DNA of 47,863 bases, from positions 1 through 47,863 of the forward strand of contig PWGY01000008.1 in the NCBI GenBank assembly GCA_003554665.1. The letters run 5' to 3'. The DNA comes from Bacteroidales bacterium (GTDB taxonomy: Bacteria > Bacteroidota > Bacteroidia > Bacteroidales > UBA7960). This document shows, one piece after another, positions 33,438 to 42,784 of the stretch (positions are counted from its first letter, which is position 1; each line of letters starts with the position of its first letter). Under the pieces are notes generated by a model. That model did not search any database. It was not told where the DNA came from and was given only the letters and a program-made list of their open reading frames with translations. The position numbers were made by a program, and so were the translations under genes.

Positions 33438-34511
33438 ATGAAATCAGACAAATCAAACAAAGGCAGGGATAATAAAAAACCCGGCAGGCCTGACCGCCCG
33501 GGCAGGACCGATGGAAAAGGCAGACCGGAAAGAGCCGGCAGGCCGGGTGGACGAAGCCGGCCGGAAGGTTCAGGCAGGCCGGAAAGACCGGGTGGACGAA
33601 GCCGGCCGGATAGCACAGGCAGGTCAGGAAGGCCAGGCGCACCCGGCAGGCCGGGTGGACGAAGCCGGCAGGAAGGTTCAGGCAGGCCGGAAAGACCAGG
33701 CGGGCGAAGCCGGCAGGAAGGTTCGGGAAGGCCATATCCGGGGGGTAAACCCCGAAGCGGATCCGGAAAACAGCCCCCTGCCGGAAAGGGCCGGGAAGAG
33801 TCTCTGATCAGGTTGAACAAATACATCGCCAATGCAGGGGTTTGCTCACGCCGCGAAGCAGACGTACTGATATCCACCGGGGCAATCAAAGTAAACGGCG
33901 AAGTGGTTACCCAACTGGGAACAAAGATCAGACCCGGAGATGTGGTCCATTACGGCGACCAGAAGCTGAGCCATGAAAACAAGGTGTATGTGCTGCTGAA
34001 CAAGCCCAAAGATTACATCAGTACCGCCGATGATCCGCAGGAACGCAAGACCGTGCTGCACCTGATCGGCAACGCATTCAAAGAAAGGCTTTACCCGGTT
34101 GGAAGGCTCGACAGAAACACCACCGGCCTGCTGTTGCTGACCAATGACGGTGAACTGACCAAGAAACTGACCCATCCCAAACACGGCATCCGGAAAATAT
34201 ACCAGGTGCAGCTAGACAAAAGCATTCCGCGCGACGACCTGGAAAAAATCGCTGCCGGGGTACAACTTGAAGATGGAAAGGTGAAGCCGGACAATGTATC
34301 CTACACCACACCGCAAAACAAACAGGAAATCGGCATTGAGCTACACTCCGGGCAAAACCGGGTGGTGCGCCGCATGTTTGAACATCTTGGGTACAAGGTG
34401 ACCAAGCTCGACAGGGTGGCATTCGCCGGGCTTACAAAAAAAGACCTTCCACGTGGAAAATGGCGGCAACTAACCGAAAAGGAGGTGAGCTTTTTAAAAA
34501 TGAAGGGCTAA
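33438..34511 (+). CDS. RsuA/RluB-family pseudouridine synthase with Arg/Gly/Pro-rich repeat tail
   Basis: A 357-residue protein. Residues 1 to about 118 are low complexity (Arg, Gly, Pro, Ser) with four RPGGRSR repeats at 35-41, 50-56, 71-77 and 86-92. An S4 RNA-binding domain (about 122-170, IRLNKYIANAGVCSRREADV) and the synthase domain follow, with catalytic Asp225 in GRLDRNTTGLLLL and the KIYQVQLD and NRVVRRMF motifs. It probably modifies rRNA (23S or 16S target not resolved). The tail would add positive charge for RNA binding. The gene follows the terminator at 33387 and is 22 bp from ispE. Confidence 0.9.
   Translation: MKSDKSNKGRDNKKPGRPDRPGRTDGKGRPERAGRPGGRSRPEGSGRPERPGGRSRPDSTGRSGRPGAPGRPGGRSRQEGSGRPERPGGRSRQEGSGRPYPGGKPRSGSGKQPPAGKGREESLIRLNKYIANAGVCSRREADVLISTGAIKVNGEVVTQLGTKIRPGDVVHYGDQKLSHENKVYVLLNKPKDYISTADDPQERKTVLHLIGNAFKERLYPVGRLDRNTTGLLLLTNDGELTKKLTHPKHGIRKIYQVQLDKSIPRDDLEKIAAGVQLEDGKVKPDNVSYTTPQNKQEIGIELHSGQNRVVRRMFEHLGYKVTKLDRVAFAGLTKKDLPRGKWRQLTEKEVSFLKMKG
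33540..33734 (+). repeat. In-frame DNA repeats encoding RPGGRSR(P/Q)EGSGRPE units
   Basis: Four copies of a unit of about 45 bp (with one expanded spacer), nearly identical at DNA level as well as protein level, inside the pseudouridine synthase. Near-identity of synonymous positions suggests recent duplication or slippage, so length variation between strains is likely. Confidence 0.85.
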
Positions 34512-34533
34512 CCCCCCGAAAAAGCGTTCAGGC

Positions 34534-35403
34534 ATGATCGTATTTCCACATGCAAAGATCAACCTCGGGCTGCACGTTACGGGCAAAGAAGACAGGCCCG
34601 GTGGCTACCACACCATTGAAAGCATTCTGTTTCCCGTGGGCCTGTACGATGCCCTGGAAGCAATCCCTGCGCCCGACAATACCCATCTTTTCAAGCAAAG
34701 CGGACTGCATCTGCCCGACGACGGGAATGAAAACCTGTGCCTCCGTGCCCTCAGCATGATCCAAGAGGAATTGGCAGGCGAGCCAGATAACCCTGGGCAT
34801 GAAGGACTCCCGCCCCTTCACATCCACCTGCACAAAAACATCCCTGCAGGCGCGGGGCTGGGGGGCGGCAGTTCTGACGCAGCCCACATGCTCACCCTTC
34901 TTAACGAGCGTTTCAGCCTGAACATTCACCCTGAAACACTTCAGCGTATGGCAGCCGGGCTTGGCAGCGACTGCCCTTTTTTTCTGCACAGGCAGCCCAT
35001 GCTGGCCACCGGACGGGGCAACTTACTTAAACCCCTGCCCGGACTCAGCCTTTCAGATTACCATCTGCTTATTGTGCACCCCCCGGTACATGTAAGCACC
35101 GCTGAGGCTTACCGAATGATCACACCAACAAAACCCGCAGGCGAACTGACAGAGATCATTGAAAGCCCCGTGGAGCAATGGCAGGGAAGACTGGTCAATG
35201 ACTTTGAGCCCCTGATCGGCCGGCAATACCCGGAAATAGCGGAAGCCAAAAAACAACTCATAAATTCCGGTGCCGTTTACGCCTCCATGAGCGGCAGCGG
35301 ATCGGCTGTTTACGGGCTTTTCAGCACCCCTCCTCCCCTTTATGCCCTGCAAAGAAGCCTTCCGGGCAGCCACATTATGCAGGCCACTACCTGTATTTCT
35401 TAA
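34534..35403 (+). CDS. ispE: 4-diphosphocytidyl-2-C-methyl-D-erythritol kinase
   Basis: A 289-residue GHMP kinase of the MEP isoprenoid pathway. PHAKINLGLHV (residues about 5-15) contains the conserved catalytic-site Lys; ATP loop IPAGAGLGGGSSDAA (about 105-119), preceded by the His/Leu-rich strand; C-terminal SMSGSGSAVYGLF (motif 3). Indicates that isoprenoid precursors, including undecaprenyl phosphate used by MraY and MurG, come from the MEP route. Start ATG 34534. Confidence 0.95.
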   Translation: MIVFPHAKINLGLHVTGKEDRPGGYHTIESILFPVGLYDALEAIPAPDNTHLFKQSGLHLPDDGNENLCLRALSMIQEELAGEPDNPGHEGLPPLHIHLHKNIPAGAGLGGGSSDAAHMLTLLNERFSLNIHPETLQRMAAGLGSDCPFFLHRQPMLATGRGNLLKPLPGLSLSDYHLLIVHPPVHVSTAEAYRMITPTKPAGELTEIIESPVEQWQGRLVNDFEPLIGRQYPEIAEAKKQLINSGAVYASMSGSGSAVYGLFSTPPPLYALQRSLPGSHIMQATTCIS

Positions 35404-35410
35404 AATTCAT

Positions 35411-35418
35411 TAAATTTG
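35411..35418 (+). promoter_or_regulatory. -7 box for the S9 peptidase gene
   Basis: TAAATTTG fits TAnnTTTG, 39 nt before ATG 35458 and just after the ispE stop. No clear TTTG at -33. Confidence 0.4.
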
Positions 35419-35457
35419 CGACGGTTCCGAACCCAATGTTCACTAAAAACCAAAGCC

Positions 35458-37482
35458 ATGAGGAAACTGACAATTATTTTTGCTTTACTATGGTTACCCC
35501 TGCTCCAGGCACAGGCCGAAGAGGGCTTCACCCCCCACAAGGTCTTTGACATGGAAACAGTCAGCGAGGTGGCCATGTCGCCGGATCAGAATTACATCGC
35601 ATTTACCCTGAATGTACCCCGTCCTTTTGATCATGACGCGGGCACAGACTACCGCGAATTATACGTGTACGATGTGGAAAATGATGAGGTGCTGCCTTTC
35701 ATCACCGGCGAAAGACGTATTTTCAGCATCGGATGGACCCCCGCAGGCGACGCGGTCACCTTCCGGGCCAACCTGCCTGAGGCCAGTGGAACACAGGTTT
35801 ACAAACTAAGTATGCGCGGAGGAGCACCCCGGGCACTGACCAGCCATCCCGGCGGAGTGATCAGCTACTCCTTTATTGACCAGGACAGACTCGCCTATGT
35901 GGCCCAGGGATCCGGGAAGGAAGGTCAGGCCAAAATGCGCGATATGGGCCTTCGGGTAGAAGTGTTTGAGGAAGAATGGGTGCACCGCAACCTTTACCTG
36001 CAGGATCTGCAGCATGGCGAATCCCGCCAGCTCACCGAAGGAGGCACCGTTTTTGATTTTACCATCAGCCCTGACGGACAATATGCCGCAGCCGCCATTG
36101 CCCCCCGCAACCTGGTGGACGACAGCTATATGTTCAAAGACATCCACCTTGTGGACCTGGAAACAGGAGATTTTGAAATGATCATGGAGATCCCCGGGAA
36201 ACTGGGCAATATGGCTTTCAATTCGGATGGCACCCAGCTGGCATTCCGGGCAGCAAGCAAAATGGAAGACTCCGTGGTGGGGAGACTTTTTGTGATGGAT
36301 GTGGACACGGAAGACAGCTTTGAAGACCTGCGCAACTATGTTGAGGGCATGGAACTTTCCGTGATCGATTTCGCCTGGAAGGATGACAATACCCTTCTTT
36401 ATGCTGCAGAAGAAGGCGTGGACATCGTGTTGAGCGAGCAACTGCTGGATGAAGAGGACCGCAGCATTGTGATCGAACCCGAACAGGTCGTATTTGGCGG
36501 TTTTCAGCTGGTGGATGATATGGTTACCATGTCAGGAAACACATGGGAGCACCCCAACGAACTGTACACCTTTAACCTGAACACCAGCCAGCTGGAGCGT
36601 CATACCGACCACAATCCATGGCTGGCCGACACCCGCCTGGCGCAACAGCGCAAAATTGTGTATGATGCCCGTGATGGCCAGGACATTCAGGGGGTGCTGA
36701 TCTACCCACTCGATTATGAAGAAGGGGAAACTTACCCACTGATCAACTGGATCCACGGCGGGCCGGAAGCTGCTGTTCAAAACGGATGGAACACCCATTA
36801 CAACCGCTGGGGACAGGTAGCCGCCGCCCGTGGCTATTTTGTATTCATGCCCAACTACCGCGCCAGCTCCGGACGGGGAGTTGACTTTACCATGGCCGGT
36901 TACGGCGACCTGGTTGGCGTGGAGTACGATGACGTGCTGGACGGCATCGACCACCTGATCGAGATCGGATATGTGGACATTGACCGCGTTGGCATCGGAG
37001 GCGGTTCCTACGGAGGATACTTCTCTGCCTGGTCGGCCACCCGCCACACCGATCGCTTTGCCGCTGCGGTAATGTTTGTGGGCATCTCCAACCAGCTATC
37101 CAAACGGCATACCACCGACATTCCATGGGAAGATTACATGGTGCACTGGGGCTACTGGAACCATGAAGACTGGGAGGACGTATACAGCCGCAGCCCGGTC
37201 AAATACGCCAACCACAGCCTCACCCCCACCCTGGTTCTTCACGGCGATGCCGACCCCCGCGTACACCCGCAGCAAGGTCTGGAAATGTACAGGGCCCTGA
37301 AGTTGCACAGCTGTGCAGCCACCCGGCTGATCTGGTACGGAGACGAAGGGCACGGCAATGCACGGAATGTGCACCGCCTTGATTACCTGGTACGTACCAT
37401 GGAGTGGTTTGACTTCTACCTGCTGGAAGGGAACCCCCGGGAGGAAAAACCAGGAAAATACCCCGAGCTGGGTATCCGGTAA
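35458..37482 (+). CDS. Secreted S9-family (prolyl oligopeptidase / DPP-like) serine peptidase
   Basis: A 674-residue protein. Signal peptide at 1-20 (KLTIIFALLWLPLLQAQA). An N-terminal beta-propeller (about 25-400) has WD/PD40-like repeats (VAMSPDQNYIAFTLNVPRP, TISPDGQYAAAAI, AFNSDGTQLAF). The C-terminal alpha/beta-hydrolase domain has catalytic Ser517 in GGSYGGYFS, Asp599 in HGDADPRV and His632 in DEGHG. S9 peptidases cleave short peptides, often after Pro. Periplasmic location is likely. ATG 35458 gives the signal peptide; a longer in-frame start overlaps nothing useful. Followed by a putative peptide/metabolite transporter. Confidence 0.92.
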   Translation: MRKLTIIFALLWLPLLQAQAEEGFTPHKVFDMETVSEVAMSPDQNYIAFTLNVPRPFDHDAGTDYRELYVYDVENDEVLPFITGERRIFSIGWTPAGDAVTFRANLPEASGTQVYKLSMRGGAPRALTSHPGGVISYSFIDQDRLAYVAQGSGKEGQAKMRDMGLRVEVFEEEWVHRNLYLQDLQHGESRQLTEGGTVFDFTISPDGQYAAAAIAPRNLVDDSYMFKDIHLVDLETGDFEMIMEIPGKLGNMAFNSDGTQLAFRAASKMEDSVVGRLFVMDVDTEDSFEDLRNYVEGMELSVIDFAWKDDNTLLYAAEEGVDIVLSEQLLDEEDRSIVIEPEQVVFGGFQLVDDMVTMSGNTWEHPNELYTFNLNTSQLERHTDHNPWLADTRLAQQRKIVYDARDGQDIQGVLIYPLDYEEGETYPLINWIHGGPEAAVQNGWNTHYNRWGQVAAARGYFVFMPNYRASSGRGVDFTMAGYGDLVGVEYDDVLDGIDHLIEIGYVDIDRVGIGGGSYGGYFSAWSATRHTDRFAAAVMFVGISNQLSKRHTTDIPWEDYMVHWGYWNHEDWEDVYSRSPVKYANHSLTPTLVLHGDADPRVHPQQGLEMYRALKLHSCAATRLIWYGDEGHGNARNVHRLDYLVRTMEWFDFYLLEGNPREEKPGKYPELGIR

Positions 37483-37505
37483 CCAAAACTGAACCTTTAA
37501 ACAAA

Positions 37506-37536
37506 GACAGCCAGTGGGGATTGGCCATTGGCTGTC
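37506..37536 (+). terminator. Possible terminator between the S9 peptidase and AbgT genes
   Basis: GACAGCCA (37506-37513) and TGGCTGTC (37529-37536) form an 8-bp stem with a 15-nt loop, followed by ATTATTT. The T-tract is weak, so termination may be partial. Confidence 0.4.
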
Positions 37537-37564
37537 ATTATTTAACTGAAAAAATAATTTCTAC

Positions 37565-39106
37565 ATGTCATCCCAACGCCCCCCGAAAAAACCAGGACGT
37601 ATTTTTACCCGGATCCTTGATACGATCGAAGTGGTAGGAAACCGCCTGCCCCACCCGGCCACGATTTTTGCCATGCTGGCCGGGCTGGTCATTCTTATAT
37701 CCGCCATTTCTTACTGGCTTGGTGTTTCCGCCGTACATCCGGTAGACGGAAAAACCATTGAGGTTAACAACCTCCTGAGCGCTGACGGATTCAGGTGGAT
37801 ATACACCAATATGCTGGATAACTTTTTGCAGTTTCCGCCATTGGGTTATGTACTGGTGGTTATGATCGGGATCGGGCTAGCCGAAGGTACCGGCTTGTTT
37901 GCCGTAATGATCCGCGCCCTGGTGCTGGGGGCCCCACCCAAACTGATTACCGCTGCAGTGGTCACTGCAGGTATCATCTCCGGTTTGGCCGTTGAGGCAG
38001 GCTACGTCATCCTTATCCCGCTTGGGGCCATGATCTTTCACGGCATCGGCAGGCACCCCATGGCCGGACTGGCAGCCGCTTTCTGCGGGGTCAGCGGGGG
38101 GTTCGGAGCCAACTTCGTGATCGGCTCCATCGACCCCATTCTGGCCGGTATTTCCACTTCAGCCGCACAGCTCATTATCCCCGACATGGTGATCAACCCG
38201 GCGGTGAATTATTACTTCATGATCGCCTCCAGCTTTGTGGTTCTGATTGTAGGTACTTATGTAACAGACAGGGTCGTGGAACCCAGGCTGGGTAAATATG
38301 ATGGCCCGGCAGAACGCCTCGCCATCGAACAGCTGAAACCCGAAGAGCACAAGGGTTTGAAATGGGCCGGAATCTCCGCCCTGGCCTTTGTGATTTTGGG
38401 TGCCATGACTGTGATCCCGGAGAACGGTCTGCTTCGCGACCCGGAAACCGGTTCGGTGCTGCACTCACCCTTCTTTGACGGCATCATCATCGGTATATTG
38501 CTGTTTTTCTTCATTCCTGCCATGGTCTACGGGCGCATTGTGGGCACCATCAAAAACGACAAAGACCTGATGAAGCACATCATCGCCTCCATGAAGGGCA
38601 TGGGTGGCTATATTGTGCTGGTTTTCTTTGCGGCCCAGTTCGTTTACTTTTTCAATGAATCCAATCTGGGGCTCATCATTGCCATTGAAGGGGCAGCCGG
38701 ATTGCGCGACATCGGACTTACCGGCCCGGTGCTTATCGGAGCCTTTGTGCTTCTTTCGGCCTTCATCAACCTCTTCATGGGCAGTGCATCAGCCAAGTGG
38801 GCCATTATTGCCCCGGTATTCATTCCCATGCTGATGCTGCTGGATAACGCTTATCACCCGGGACTTACCCAGGCGGCTTTCCGGATCGGAGACAGCCTTA
38901 CCAACCTGGTAACCCCCATGATGAGTTATTTTGCCCTGATCGTGACCTTCGCCCAGAAATACGATGAGAAATACGGCATCGGAACCATCATTTCCCCCAT
39001 GCTGCCATATACCATTATTCTTGGCATTATATGGATCGCCACCCTGATGCTCTGGGTATGGCTGGGCATCCCGCTGGGGCCTGACGGACCGATCTACATC
39101 AACTAA
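37565..39106 (+). CDS. AbgT-family transporter
   Basis: A 513-residue polytopic inner-membrane protein of the AbgT family (PF03806), with about 9-12 hydrophobic segments. Conserved family stretches include HPATIFAMLAGLVIL, GLAEGTGLFAVMIRAL, LAVEAGYVILIPLGA, MGSASAKWAIIAPVF and TNLVTPMMSYFALI. Characterised members import p-aminobenzoyl-glutamate or export sulphonamides; the substrate here is unknown. Start ATG 37565. It converges with the next gene with 25 bp between stops, and its terminator lies inside that gene. Confidence 0.9.
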   Translation: MSSQRPPKKPGRIFTRILDTIEVVGNRLPHPATIFAMLAGLVILISAISYWLGVSAVHPVDGKTIEVNNLLSADGFRWIYTNMLDNFLQFPPLGYVLVVMIGIGLAEGTGLFAVMIRALVLGAPPKLITAAVVTAGIISGLAVEAGYVILIPLGAMIFHGIGRHPMAGLAAAFCGVSGGFGANFVIGSIDPILAGISTSAAQLIIPDMVINPAVNYYFMIASSFVVLIVGTYVTDRVVEPRLGKYDGPAERLAIEQLKPEEHKGLKWAGISALAFVILGAMTVIPENGLLRDPETGSVLHSPFFDGIIIGILLFFFIPAMVYGRIVGTIKNDKDLMKHIIASMKGMGGYIVLVFFAAQFVYFFNESNLGLIIAIEGAAGLRDIGLTGPVLIGAFVLLSAFINLFMGSASAKWAIIAPVFIPMLMLLDNAYHPGLTQAAFRIGDSLTNLVTPMMSYFALIVTFAQKYDEKYGIGTIISPMLPYTIILGIIWIATLMLWVWLGIPLGPDGPIYIN

Positions 39107-39131
39107 ACGACAACAACCTGCCAGGGCGGCG

Positions 39132-40682
39132 TCACCGCTTTTTAAGCATGAACCGCATGGCAGCATCACCGGGCGAAGCCCGGAACACATAAGATTCCTC
39201 AGCAGACAGGCCGGCCTCCCGGCCTGTCTTTTTATCTGCCACAACCCACCGCCGCATCATGTCAGGACATCCCTCAAAATCAAGGGCATGGATACCTTCC
39301 ACGGCGGGAACAAAACCCAGTATGATTTCCGGATGATCGCCGGGTGCGGTAAGCAAACGCAGGCTTTGCGGTACATCACCGGCCATGGAATACAACTGTG
39401 GTGAACCGGGCACCGGTGAAAAGAGCTTGCCGGCACCCCCTTCCTGCTCATGGCCGAACTCCAGCACCACCTCATCATAACCCGGGGCGTCGGCGGCAGA
39501 AACAACCACGCGGATCACTTCCGCTACCGGTAAAGAATCCATGGCCTTGCCGGGATCTTCCCGCGGGTGCACCCGGACCCTGTCGTCCATGGAAAGTTCG
39601 GCAAGATGAGATCCCTCCGCGGCCTGCACCCAGAATGCCGTCATGGGAGGTATCAGCGGACCCGCATCATTCTGGCCCTTGCTGCGGGCTTCCGGGCAAT
39701 ATACCCCGAAGTTTCCGGCCACCTCATTCCAGATCCATACCTGTTGGCCCTTGAGGCTGGCCCCGGACTGCAGGTATTCTTTCCCTTCCCACCCCTCTTC
39801 CGCGTTCCAGTCAATGGCAGAAGGATACGGATTCCCCAGCAGGTTAAAGCCAATGGAAGAGCTGCCAACAGGAGCCTCCCTTTTCAGGGTGTAGGATACC
39901 CTGCCCTGGTTCAGGGACCCGGTGAAAGACCTCAAAATACCATCGACATCATCCATGCGGTAACTGACCAGATAGCCAAACCCCGGCCACATCAGCTCTT
40001 CGCCCTGGTTGGTTTGCGCAAAAGTGGGAGGACGTTCTGTGGAAATACTCACCCAGCGCTGCGCCCCTTCGTGCCAGCCAAAATATGAATCACGCGGCCC
40101 GTAAAACTCCGGGCGGATCTCATGATCCTTCACCGGAGCGGAAAGCATGTGCCAGGAATAACTCGGACCGGGGAAATACCGGTCAACCATCGCCTGCACT
40201 CCGGGCTGATCATGCAGCAGCGTGGCCGGAGCACCTTCACCGGCTGCAAGGTGAAGACCTTCCGGCCCACCGTGGTTGACAAGGGGGCCCGTCACAGTCA
40301 ATGCTTTTCCGGCAGGTAACTTCAGCCTGGCCCCATGGGCAATCTCCAGGTGAAACAGCTCTGTGCGGGCACTTCCTGCGAGCCGTTGAACCCCGGCTCC
40401 CCCACTGATCAACACTGTACCCCGCCCCCACTGCAAGCCGGCATGGTCAACCAGGTCTCCCTCAAGGGAAAGGGTGCCACCAAGATTCACTTCTTCCAGG
40501 GCGACAAAATCACCAGCCACCCGGACATAAGCACCTTCAGGGATCTCCACCGCACAACCGGCAACCATTACCTGTGAGTAGCCGGAGGCAGCGCCCAGCA
40601 TCAATATACCCGTCAGCACACCACACAGCAGCAGTTGGTATGACGGGTGGCGGATTGTATCTGTGATTGAATTCGTTTTCAT
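39132..40682 (-). CDS. Secreted beta-rich surface-type protein lacking a T9SS sorting domain
   Basis: A 516-residue protein, function not recognised. A hydrophobic export segment (about residues 16-36, QLLLCGVLTGILMLGAASG) leads into a repetitive beta-rich region (GGTLSLEGDLVDHAG, HGARLKLPAGKALTVTG). A second half has WHMLSAPV and FNLLGNPYPSAIDWN, motifs recurrent in T9SS cargo proteins. It is a paralog of the 599-residue protein at 42785-44584, sharing the WHMLS/WNLLSSPV, LLGNP and RVHP regions. It stops at RFMLKKR, just where the paralog continues into its sorting domain. How it is exported or retained is therefore open. Its 3' end carries the abgT terminator. Confidence 0.65.
   Translation of the reverse strand: MKTNSITDTIRHPSYQLLLCGVLTGILMLGAASGYSQVMVAGCAVEIPEGAYVRVAGDFVALEEVNLGGTLSLEGDLVDHAGLQWGRGTVLISGGAGVQRLAGSARTELFHLEIAHGARLKLPAGKALTVTGPLVNHGGPEGLHLAAGEGAPATLLHDQPGVQAMVDRYFPGPSYSWHMLSAPVKDHEIRPEFYGPRDSYFGWHEGAQRWVSISTERPPTFAQTNQGEELMWPGFGYLVSYRMDDVDGILRSFTGSLNQGRVSYTLKREAPVGSSSIGFNLLGNPYPSAIDWNAEEGWEGKEYLQSGASLKGQQVWIWNEVAGNFGVYCPEARSKGQNDAGPLIPPMTAFWVQAAEGSHLAELSMDDRVRVHPREDPGKAMDSLPVAEVIRVVVSAADAPGYDEVVLEFGHEQEGGAGKLFSPVPGSPQLYSMAGDVPQSLRLLTAPGDHPEIILGFVPAVEGIHALDFEGCPDMMRRWVVADKKTGREAGLSAEESYVFRASPGDAAMRFMLKKR
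39204..39234 (+). terminator. abgT terminator embedded in the convergent CDS
   Basis: AGACAGGCCGG (39204-39214), loop CCTC, CCGGCCTGTCT (39219-39229), running into TTTTT to 39233: an 11-bp perfect stem plus T-run. It reads on the + strand 98 nt after the abgT stop. The bases also encode part of the minus-strand protein (KKTGREAGLS). On the minus strand the hairpin is preceded by, not followed by, the run, so it should act one way only. Confidence 0.85.
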
Positions 40683-40823
40683 GTCAATGGATTCTTTTTA
40701 TAGGGATTCGTTTTCAGGGTAATGGGTTGGTTTTATTGGTGCGGGTAGTGTTTTGCTTATGTATCCCGGGATGTCCATTGACCCATGGGATGACCGCTTT
40801 AGCAGCGGATGGGCACAGGAAGC

Positions 40824-41738
40824 CTACCTGACACAGCGAACGGAAAACCCACTTTCTGCAGGGACCGCTTCCACCCGGGGATCGCCTGTACTCTCAAGGT
40901 AAATGACCTCCCTGCCATCGCCTGCTGAGGGAGCGATCCACCATCCGGTAGCGTGCCGCAAGCCGGAAAAATACCCGCTATCTGCTTCCCGGAAACCGGC
41001 AGGCAAGGCAGAAAACCCAGAATGATTGTTTCCCTCAACCGTATCATCCCAGAAAAGCAACCCCCTGAGGGCTTTCCCGACAGCCCCCTCACTGCCCAGG
41101 GCAGCCATCAGATCCTGAAAGTGATGTACCCCGGGCAGTTCCCACCCGGGCGGGCAGATGCCGGCCGGATCAGTGACTGCCGCTGCATTGTACAGGGCCC
41201 CAAAGCGGCCGGCCATGTCTTCCCTGTTGTCGTACCAGCTCATTCCCGCTTCAGCACCGCCGATCCAATCTTCCCTGCCGGGTTGCGAAATGGCTTCTCC
41301 GCTTCTGAAGTGGGTCACCCGCAGGTTTTCGGCCATCCAGTAATGGCTGCCGATCCGGACTGTTACATATGCATTCCCATCCACGTCGCTGACCATCCCT
41401 GTGCCGCTCCCGTCTGCCTGAGAGGAATCACCCAGCCGCAACCAGTTGGGTGACACAGGCTTTCCGGCATTGAAATAAAAACCGGCATCGCCATCGGTCT
41501 GAAACACCAGCAAGCCTGTGGCGGGTGATGCGATGGCCTCACGCAAGGCGGCCGGCATCCGCGGCACAAGCAAGCCCCCGAACTCACTGTGTACATCCAG
41601 CACAGCTGAGGCCTCGCCCTCCTGGTGGGCAGGGTCATCGGTGATCAACACGGTTTGGGCCTGCACTGCAGGCAACAGCCATAAGGAGGCAGCAAGAAGC
41701 AAGGCGGAAAGCAACGGAAGTAAATGGTTTGATTTCAT
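40824..41738 (-). CDS. FISUMP-domain secreted protein (1)
   Basis: A 304-residue protein. Signal peptide at about 1-27 (HLLPLLSALLLAASLWLLPA). A short N-terminal segment SAVLDVHSEFGGLLVPRM resembles the tail-fibre-like repeats common in Bacteroidota. The FISUMP domain (Fibrobacter succinogenes major paralogous domain, PF09603) runs from about 118 to the end: DVDGNAYVTVRIGSHYWMAE, NLRVTHF, then GALYNAAAV, ICPPGWELP, GFSALPAGFREADSG and SVRCVR. The domain is a surface fold of unknown biochemical role. It is in line with a second FISUMP gene 114 bp upstream. Confidence 0.88.
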   Translation of the reverse strand: MKSNHLLPLLSALLLAASLWLLPAVQAQTVLITDDPAHQEGEASAVLDVHSEFGGLLVPRMPAALREAIASPATGLLVFQTDGDAGFYFNAGKPVSPNWLRLGDSSQADGSGTGMVSDVDGNAYVTVRIGSHYWMAENLRVTHFRSGEAISQPGREDWIGGAEAGMSWYDNREDMAGRFGALYNAAAVTDPAGICPPGWELPGVHHFQDLMAALGSEGAVGKALRGLLFWDDTVEGNNHSGFSALPAGFREADSGYFSGLRHATGWWIAPSAGDGREVIYLESTGDPRVEAVPAESGFSVRCVR

Positions 41739-41852
41739 GGGAAAAAGGTTGGGGTTAGCAATTGGAAGTTGGATGGTAGAGGTTGGAAATGCGACGATGC
41801 CTGAATGGCGTTGACATGGTAAGGGGTTGGCTGGTGGAGGTTGAAAGTGGAA

Positions 41853-42731
41853 TCAATCCTCTCTTACGAATACACAGCGTATGGAAAGGCCGTCGGAAGG
41901 ATCGCTCTGTGCTTCATACAGCCCTCCTGAATCATAGCGGAGTTTGCGGGCTGCCTGCCCTTCTTCCGGTACTGTTCCGGCCACATGGAAACGGGCTTCA
42001 AAGCCGAGCAACATGAAAGCACCTCCGCCATCGCGGATACCGGAGGGGAAGGCCGAAAACCCGCTCAGGTTATCCGCAGCGGCATTGGGCGATTCCCAGC
42101 CTGAAAGGGCCTTGAGTGCGCCGCCTGCATCCTCACCCAGGTGGTCCGACAAGGCTTCCCAGTCTGCAGCCGTTGCCACCCGCATTCCGGCGGGGCACAA
42201 ACCCCTCGGGTCATTGGCAGCCGCGCGGTTGTAAAGCAAGCCGTACTGTTGTGCATACAGATCCGGAAGGTTGTTATAACCAGACAGGGCCGGACCGGAG
42301 GCAGCAAGCCAGTCTGCATCATGCCTCAGCTCAGGAACCGGGTCGCCATTGCGAAAACGGGTGACGCGAAGGTTCTCCTGCATCCAGTATTTTGCGCCGA
42401 TGCGGACAAGCCCGTAGCTGTTTCCATCCACATCATTGATTGCCCCGGGGGCATCATCCGGAAACCCCACGGGGGTCCATTCCGCACCATCGAAGTAAAA
42501 CAACCCGCCCCGGTGATCCGTACCGTAAACCAACAAACCGGGGGCCGGGTTTTCAATGGCTCCCATTTCCGCCGTGGTCATTCGCGGAATCAGCAAGCCA
42601 CGGCTGCCTGATTGCAAATCCAGAATGGCGGACGGATCAGGCAGGCTCCCATCCTCATTGATGGCCACATTCTGGGCCAGGCCGGCTGAGGTCAGCCACA
42701 ATATCATGTAAATGGTGATATAGCTCTTCAT
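41853..42731 (-). CDS. FISUMP-domain secreted protein (2)
   Basis: A 292-residue paralog of the next gene. Signal peptide at about 1-19 (KSYITIYMILWLTSAGLAQ). N-terminal SAILDLQSGSRGLLIPRMT, then YFDGAEWTPVG, then the FISUMP domain from about 95: DVDGNSYGLVRIGAKYWMQE, NLRVTRFRNGD, LLYNRAAANDPRGLCPAGM, SGFSAFPSGIRDGG and SIRCVF. It lies 53 bp downstream of the T9SS-cargo gene and is probably part of the same unit. Confidence 0.88.
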   Translation of the reverse strand: MKSYITIYMILWLTSAGLAQNVAINEDGSLPDPSAILDLQSGSRGLLIPRMTTAEMGAIENPAPGLLVYGTDHRGGLFYFDGAEWTPVGFPDDAPGAINDVDGNSYGLVRIGAKYWMQENLRVTRFRNGDPVPELRHDADWLAASGPALSGYNNLPDLYAQQYGLLYNRAAANDPRGLCPAGMRVATAADWEALSDHLGEDAGGALKALSGWESPNAAADNLSGFSAFPSGIRDGGGAFMLLGFEARFHVAGTVPEEGQAARKLRYDSGGLYEAQSDPSDGLSIRCVFVRED

Positions 42732-42784
42732 GGTAATTATATTTTGTTGTGGTAATCTATTGATTCAAGTTATCTGACCGGGGG

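Noticed and set aside
33380..33889. Antisense Pro/Leu/Arg-rich ORF of 169 codons
   Set aside because: Mirror of the Arg/Gly/Pro repeats of the pseudouridine synthase; no independent signal.
35806..36441. 211-codon minus-strand ORF
   Set aside because: Antisense to the S9 peptidase propeller; His-rich nonsense composition.
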